11,529 bases of DNA from Nitrogeniibacter sp041600915. Lineage in GTDB: Bacteria > Pseudomonadota > Gammaproteobacteria > Burkholderiales > Rhodocyclaceae. The notes under the pieces are model-generated. The model saw nothing but the letters and a program-made list of their open reading frames with translations. It did not search any database and was not told where the DNA came from. Location: assembly GCA_041600915.1 (NCBI GenBank), contig JBFIJC010000094.1, positions 1 through 11,529 on the forward strand, written 5' to 3'. Below, piece by piece: positions 7,452 through 11,529 of this stretch. The position numbers and the translations under genes are program-made. Numbering within the stretch: the first letter of the stretch is position 1; each line of letters opens with the position of its first letter.

Positions 7452-7572
7452 ATCATCAGGCTATCTGAAGCGGCGGATGGCGGCAATTGGTGCTTGCGGC
7501 CTTGAGAGTGACCGATCTGTCCCCATCTTGTCCCTGTTTTGATGCTTCGTTTTCCGATAAAAGGACTGGCCG

Positions 7573-8040
7573 ATGAAAGCCGCGCTGCTCATGCTCGCAT
7601 CCATGCTGTGGATGTCTCCGTCGTTTGCCGAAGACATCGGCGGCGTTAATACCGAGTGGAAACTCACCGGTTCGCACAAACTGGTGGTCGAAGCCTTTGA
7701 TGATCCCAAAGTCGAGGGCGTGGCCTGCTATGTGGCCAAGCCCGAGCGCGGCGGTATTGCGGGCGCGTTTGGTGTGGCCGAAGAGCTGTCGGATGTGTCG
7801 ATTGCCTGCCGCCAGGTCGGGCCGATCAAGTTTCGCGAACCGCTCCCCAAGCAGGAAGACGCCTTCAGTGAGCGCCGCTCGATCATCTTCAAGGTCTTGC
7901 ATGTGGTCCGCATTGTCGATGTGAGCCGCAACACGCTGGTGTATCTGACCTACACCGACAAGGTCATCTCAGGCAGCCCGCAGAATTCCGTGACCGCAGT
8001 GACGGTCGATCGGAGCACGCCGATCCCGGTCAAGCCATAA
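7573..8040 (+). CDS. creA: CreA family periplasmic protein
   Basis: A 155-residue protein, about the size of E. coli CreA (157). Residues 1-19 form a signal peptide (MKAALLMLASMLWMSPSFA, cleavage probably before E20-D). The mature part matches CreA through its length: a start like EIG-V-T, HKLVVEAFDDPKVEGVACYV, a GGI-G-GLAEE-like stretch, SIACRQVGPIKF, IFKVLHVVR, and YTDKVISGSPQNSVTAV. CreA is named for its place beside creBC in E. coli, but its molecular function is unknown; no creBC or creD is seen here. AAGGA (7561-7565) lies seven bases before the ATG. The nitroreductase gene follows after 37 bases on the same strand, suggesting cotranscription. Confidence 0.94.
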   Translation: MKAALLMLASMLWMSPSFAEDIGGVNTEWKLTGSHKLVVEAFDDPKVEGVACYVAKPERGGIAGAFGVAEELSDVSIACRQVGPIKFREPLPKQEDAFSERRSIIFKVLHVVRIVDVSRNTLVYLTYTDKVISGSPQNSVTAVTVDRSTPIPVKP

Positions 8041-8077
8041 GCACAGTCGCCCTATTTTTCAGATTGGATACCCCTCG

Positions 8078-8896
8078 ATGACAGCACATCGGCCTTTGTA
8101 CGAAACCCGTTACGGCAACGTCGCGCAGACGATTCCCGAGATCAGCACCCCCTTGATCGATCAGCTGATGACCCACCGCTCGGTGCGGGCGTTCCGGCCC
8201 GACGCGGTCAGCGATGCGCAACTGAGCGCGATGATCGCTGCTGCGCAGTCAGCCGCCAGTTCGTCCAATCTGCAGGTGTGGAGCGTGGTGGCCGTGCGTA
8301 ACCAGGCGGTGCGTGATCGTCTGGCGGAATACGCCGGCAATCAGGGGCACATCCGTCAGGCGCCGCTGCAACTGGTGTGGCTGGCCGATCTCTCGCGCCT
8401 TGAGCGTATCGCTGCCGCCGAGGGGCGCCCCAGCGATGCGCTGGACTACACAGAGATGTTTCTGACGGCCGTGATCGACGCGGCGCTTGCGGCCCAGAAC
8501 GCGGTCGCTGCGGCCGAATCGATGGGGCTGTCGACGGTGTATATCGGCGGCATGCGCAATCGCCCCGAAGACGTGGCCCGTGAGCTCAAGCTGCCGCCCA
8601 GGACTTTTGCCGTGTTCGGCATGTGCGTGGGTTTCGAAGACGAGGCAAAGCCGGCCAGTGTCAAGCCGCGCTTGCCGCAGTCAGCCGTGCTGCACCACGA
8701 AAGCTACTCGATTGCGCAGGAAGACGCGATTGCCGATTACAACGCGGCCATGGCGCGCTTTTATGAAGCACAGAAGATGGATGTGAAGGGCAGCTGGACC
8801 ATCCATTCATCGAAGCGCATCGCCGGGCCCGAGTCGCTGTCGGGCCGCGACCGCCTGGTGGATGCGCTGAAGGCGCTCGGCTTCAGTCTGAAGTAG
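8078..8896 (+). CDS. nfsA: NfsA-like oxygen-insensitive NADPH nitroreductase / flavin reductase
   Basis: A 272-residue FMN enzyme of the NfsA/Frp group, slightly longer than E. coli NfsA (240) because of about 22 extra N-terminal residues. Members use NADPH to reduce nitroaromatics, quinones or free flavin in the cytoplasm. FMN-contact motifs are present: HRSVRAF (33-39), the Ser-rich SAASSSNLQ (58-66), VYIGGMRN (154-161) and VKPRLP (195-200), where K196 and R198 correspond to phosphate-binding residues of NfsA. The C-terminal helix region about 215-272 is also NfsA-like (DYNAAMARFYE). The physiological substrate cannot be told from sequence. The ribosome binding site before the ATG at 8078 is weak, fitting translation as the second gene after creA. 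The last 14 bases overlap the convergent GGDEF-EAL gene. The symbol reflects similarity, not proven function. Confidence 0.9.
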   Translation: MTAHRPLYETRYGNVAQTIPEISTPLIDQLMTHRSVRAFRPDAVSDAQLSAMIAAAQSAASSSNLQVWSVVAVRNQAVRDRLAEYAGNQGHIRQAPLQLVWLADLSRLERIAAAEGRPSDALDYTEMFLTAVIDAALAAQNAVAAAESMGLSTVYIGGMRNRPEDVARELKLPPRTFAVFGMCVGFEDEAKPASVKPRLPQSAVLHHESYSIAQEDAIADYNAAMARFYEAQKMDVKGSWTIHSSKRIAGPESLSGRDRLVDALKALGFSLK

Positions 8897-11147
8897 CCGT
8901 GGCTGATTGCCCCACGCGCGCCTGAGCCCAGTCAACAAAGGCTTCGGCGTTCATGGGGTGGGCATAGTAGAAGCCCTGAACCTCGGTGCACGCGAGTATT
9001 TTCAGTGCATCGTGGTGATGCGCTTCTTCGACGCCTTCGGCCGTGGTGCGCAAGCCGAGTCCCTCCGCCATCTGGATGATGGCGCGAACAATGCCTGCGT
9101 CTTCGGCATCTTCGCTCATGTCGGCGACGAAGCTCCGATCGATCTTGAGCCGGTCGACCGGCAGGCGCCGCAGATAGGCGAGGCAGGAGTAACCGGTGCC
9201 AAAGTCGTCGATGGCCAGACGAATTCCCTTGGCTTTGAGGCTATTCAACTGCTCTACCAAGACGTTGGTATCGCCGACCAGTGTCGACTCGGTGATCTCA
9301 AGCTCGAGCCGCTGCCCGTCCAGCCCTGACTCGGCCAGGGCCGTGGACACGCTGCCAACAAGCGCGCCTTGGCGAAATTGAAGTGGCGACAGATTGACCG
9401 ATACGGTCAGATCGCCCAAGCCCAGACGGGACCACTTGGCCGCCTCTCGGCAGGCTTCGCCGAGCACCCATTCACCAATGCTGACGATGTGGCCGGTCAG
9501 CTCTGCAACCGGGATAAAGCGGTCTGGAGGCACATTGCCGAGGGTGGGGTGCTGCCAGCGCAACAGGGCTTCTGCGCCAATCAGGGTGCCGGTGTTCAGC
9601 GCGAAAACCGGTTGGTAATGCAGCGAAAACTCGCCGCGGGCCAGCGCGGGCTGAAACCCGTTACGAATCACCAAGTCGTTCAAGTCATTGGCAGGTGCGT
9701 CGCCATGGTGGCTGCGGAAGGTGTTTCGGCCGGCTTCCTTGGCCTGATACATCGCTGCGTCCGCTTTACGCAACAATGCGTTGAAATTGTCGCCATCGTC
9801 GGGAAAAACGGCGATGCCGATGGAGACCGAGGTGACCAACTCGCCGCTCTCTGTGTGGTAGGGGGCACCCAGGCGCTCGTTGATGCGCTGGGCAACGGTC
9901 GTGGCAATCTGGGCGTCGGGGAGTTCATCGAGCAGGACAATGAACTCGTCGCCACCCTGGCGACAGACCAAGTCCTTTTCATTAACGCAATGACGTAGGC
10001 GCTGCGCGACCGATTGCAGGAGAACGTCGCCGGCGGCGTGACCCAGGGAGTCATTGACGAGCTTGAGGTTGTCGACGTCGACAAACAACAGCGCTACGCG
10101 GTGATTCGCCTTGCTTGCCCAGGCGAGCACCTGGCTGCAGCGCTCTTCGAGGACCATCCGGTTTGGCAGTTCGGTCAGCGAGTCGTGCGTGGCGAGGAAT
10201 CGGATACGGTTCTTCGAGGCATGCTGTTCGGTCAGGTCGGAAAAGATACCGACGTGCTGAACGATCTGGTCGTTCTGATCCCGAATGGCGGAAATGACCA
10301 GCCACTCCGGGTAGATTTCGCCGTTCTTTCGGCGGTTCCAGATTTCGCCCTGCCAATGCCCGGTGCGTTTAACCTTGTCCCACAGTGCCACATAAAAGGC
10401 CTTGTCGTGACGCCCAGAAGACAGCATGGAAGGGCGTTTGCCAATGCACTCTTCAGGAACATAGCCGGTCGCACGCGTGAACGCAGGATTCACAGCCTGG
10501 ATGCGATTCTCGGCATCGGTGATGACCATGCCTTCTTCGCTCGTCTCGAACAGTCTGGCGGCCAGGCGCAGCTGTGTGTCCTTGGCCTTTCGCTCGAGAA
10601 CAATGCCGACAAGATGCGCACCGATTTCCAGCAGTGTCCGGTGAAAAAAGTTTGGTGCACGATGTTCGAAACTGGAGAGGGCAAAGGAGCCGACCACCTT
10701 CCCGTTCACCCCGAAAACAGGCATGGACCAGCATGCGCAAATATTGAAATCGACCGCCACGGCGCGCAGATCGGTCCAGCGGGGGTCGGTATAGGTGTTG
10801 CTGACAAATACCGGCTCTTCGCGGAACACGGCATTGCCGCACGAGCCCGCTTCCGGACCCGGGCGCAGATTCTTGAGCCGCTCGCGCGCCTCGACCGGAA
10901 TGCTCGGTGCCGCAAGCACGTGCAAGGTTTGATCATCGGTGTCCAGCGTCATCACACTGGCGACGGCATTCGGCACCAGCTGCTCTTCGAGCAGGCAGAG
11001 GCGGTCGATGATTTCCTGGGCCGCGTCTCCGCGCGCAACGGCAGCCAGCAGGATCTGCTGAAGGCGCAAAATGCCATTTTGCTCCTGTGTCGACAATTGA
11101 TTGTCGTCGGCGGCGTCATTGCAAGTACTGCCCGTGTTCAGCGTCAT
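8883..11147 (-). CDS. GAF-PAS-GGDEF-EAL c-di-GMP signalling protein
   Basis: A 754-residue protein with no membrane segment, so probably cytoplasmic. Order: GAF domain (about 30-187, with GPEAGSCGNAVF and the DPRW motif); PAS domain (about 195-310, with GMVITDAENRIQAVNPAF); GGDEF domain (about 315-480); EAL domain (about 495-742). The diguanylate cyclase signature G398-G-D-E-F402 and metal ligand region D357-V-D are intact. The EAL phosphodiesterase residues are also kept: E526-A-L, N585, E617, D647-D648, K668, E704 and E707. Both activities are therefore possible, with the sensor domains probably setting the balance. The product-inhibition I-site (normally RxxD five residues before GGDEF) reads N389-E-K-D392, so feedback inhibition is probably lost. 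An AGGA sequence lies eight bases before the ATG at 11147. The gene is divergent from the partial gene at the right edge. GAF and PAS ligands are not predictable. Confidence 0.95.
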   Translation of the reverse strand: MTLNTGSTCNDAADDNQLSTQEQNGILRLQQILLAAVARGDAAQEIIDRLCLLEEQLVPNAVASVMTLDTDDQTLHVLAAPSIPVEARERLKNLRPGPEAGSCGNAVFREEPVFVSNTYTDPRWTDLRAVAVDFNICACWSMPVFGVNGKVVGSFALSSFEHRAPNFFHRTLLEIGAHLVGIVLERKAKDTQLRLAARLFETSEEGMVITDAENRIQAVNPAFTRATGYVPEECIGKRPSMLSSGRHDKAFYVALWDKVKRTGHWQGEIWNRRKNGEIYPEWLVISAIRDQNDQIVQHVGIFSDLTEQHASKNRIRFLATHDSLTELPNRMVLEERCSQVLAWASKANHRVALLFVDVDNLKLVNDSLGHAAGDVLLQSVAQRLRHCVNEKDLVCRQGGDEFIVLLDELPDAQIATTVAQRINERLGAPYHTESGELVTSVSIGIAVFPDDGDNFNALLRKADAAMYQAKEAGRNTFRSHHGDAPANDLNDLVIRNGFQPALARGEFSLHYQPVFALNTGTLIGAEALLRWQHPTLGNVPPDRFIPVAELTGHIVSIGEWVLGEACREAAKWSRLGLGDLTVSVNLSPLQFRQGALVGSVSTALAESGLDGQRLELEITESTLVGDTNVLVEQLNSLKAKGIRLAIDDFGTGYSCLAYLRRLPVDRLKIDRSFVADMSEDAEDAGIVRAIIQMAEGLGLRTTAEGVEEAHHHDALKILACTEVQGFYYAHPMNAEAFVDWAQARVGQSATATSD

Positions 11148-11302
11148 GCGGGAAATCCTGTCTCTGGGTCGGGTGTGCGTTCCAGAAAAGCACTAAAAGC
11201 GTTTTTAAGCCCTGATGATTCAGTAGCCGGATGCACAAAGGTTCCTACTGTGCCAGCGGCAGATCCCTGCGTCCTTGATCTAAAGCGAACTTTCGATAAC
11301 TA

Positions 11303-11329
11303 ACAATGACTTAGCGAAATACTCATTGT
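11303..11329. repeat. Inverted repeat in the divergent intergenic region
   Basis: ACAATGA (11303-11309) and TCATTGT (11323-11329) are perfect 7-base inverted arms with a 13-base AT-rich spacer. A related TTGTCATT lies at 11352-11359. Together they sit in the 260-base gap between the GGDEF-EAL gene and the rightmost gene, where an operator would be expected. I see no convincing sigma70 promoter in this gap on either strand. Confidence 0.4.
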
Positions 11330-11407
11330 CGTCTTATCCGCATCGTGAAAATTGTCATTCAGTGAAGCCGGCACCGTGTCGTAAATCAATGGGTACGGAG
11401 CCACTCT

Positions 11408-11529
11408 ATGCGGGGCAACATCATGGTTATCGATACTTCATTGAGCGCAGCTTCTGTTCTGGTGTGTGAGGATCCAACGGGGGGAGATCCGGCGTTTAAG
11501 CTGGCGCTGGATGCCGCCGGCGTCGCCAC
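11408..11529 (+). CDS. Partial gene cut by the window edge, possible response-regulator-like start
   Basis: An open frame of 40 codons runs from the ATG at 11408 to the edge without a stop. GGAG (11397-11400) lies seven bases upstream. A second in-frame ATG at 11423 is possible. The visible protein contains SVLVCEDPTGGDPAFKLAL followed by DAAGVA. A beta-strand ending in E-D, then a helix and a further V-A strand, resembles the first part of a response-regulator receiver domain (VLVVEDD-like), but too little is visible to be sure. It is divergent from the GGDEF-EAL gene, so a signalling role would fit the context (inference). Confidence 0.55.
   Translation, partial: MRGNIMVIDTSLSAASVLVCEDPTGGDPAFKLALDAAGVA

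Noticed and set aside
10014..11303. A 429-codon open frame on the + strand opposite the GGDEF-EAL gene
   Set aside because: It lies antisense to well-supported GAF, PAS and GGDEF coding sequence, its protein shows no recognisable domain, and long antisense frames are common at this GC content.

Overview
The window is an ordinary-looking stretch of a proteobacterial chromosome. SlyX, CreA, a GcvA-type LysR regulator, an NfsA-type nitroreductase and a GAF-PAS-GGDEF-EAL protein, together with the fairly high GC content, fit a Betaproteobacterium, possibly of the Azoarcus/Thauera (Rhodocyclales) kind. That placement rests on gene content and protein resemblance only. I see no rRNA, tRNA, CRISPR array, insertion sequence or prophage gene.

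Layout, left to right: a GcvA-like LysR regulator (+, 5-940); converging on it, a membrane protein that joins an N-terminal module, a zinc ribbon, a DUF805 membrane domain and a C-terminal glutaredoxin-like domain (-, 948-2285); divergent from that, slyX (+, 2428-2628), whose end overlaps an exported or anchored protein of unknown function (-, 2622-3290). Next comes a membrane-anchored Mrr-type nuclease-like protein with a topoisomerase zinc finger (+, 3495-4448), then a PQQ-dependent aldose dehydrogenase of the YliI type (+, 4512-5663). A GspE/PilB-type ATPase (-, 5664-7451) abuts it. creA (+, 7573-8040) and an nfsA-like nitroreductase (+, 8078-8896) form a likely operon, whose end overlaps a large c-di-GMP signalling protein (-, 8883-11147). 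A divergent gene starts at about 11408 and runs off the right edge.

The genes do not form one pathway. Themes that recur are redox and stress (glutaredoxin-like fusion, nitroreductase, CreA, PQQ dehydrogenase) and surface or signalling functions (GspE-like ATPase, GGDEF-EAL protein). Coding density is very high: all four tail-to-tail junctions either overlap or are separated by at most 7 bases.

The items most worth a second look are the Mrr-like protein, whose usual Q-x-K catalytic motif reads H-V-R; the zinc-ribbon/DUF805/glutaredoxin fusion; and the GGDEF-EAL protein, which keeps both catalytic motifs but lacks the inhibitory-site arginine. I do not see convincing evidence for a wholly new multi-gene system.
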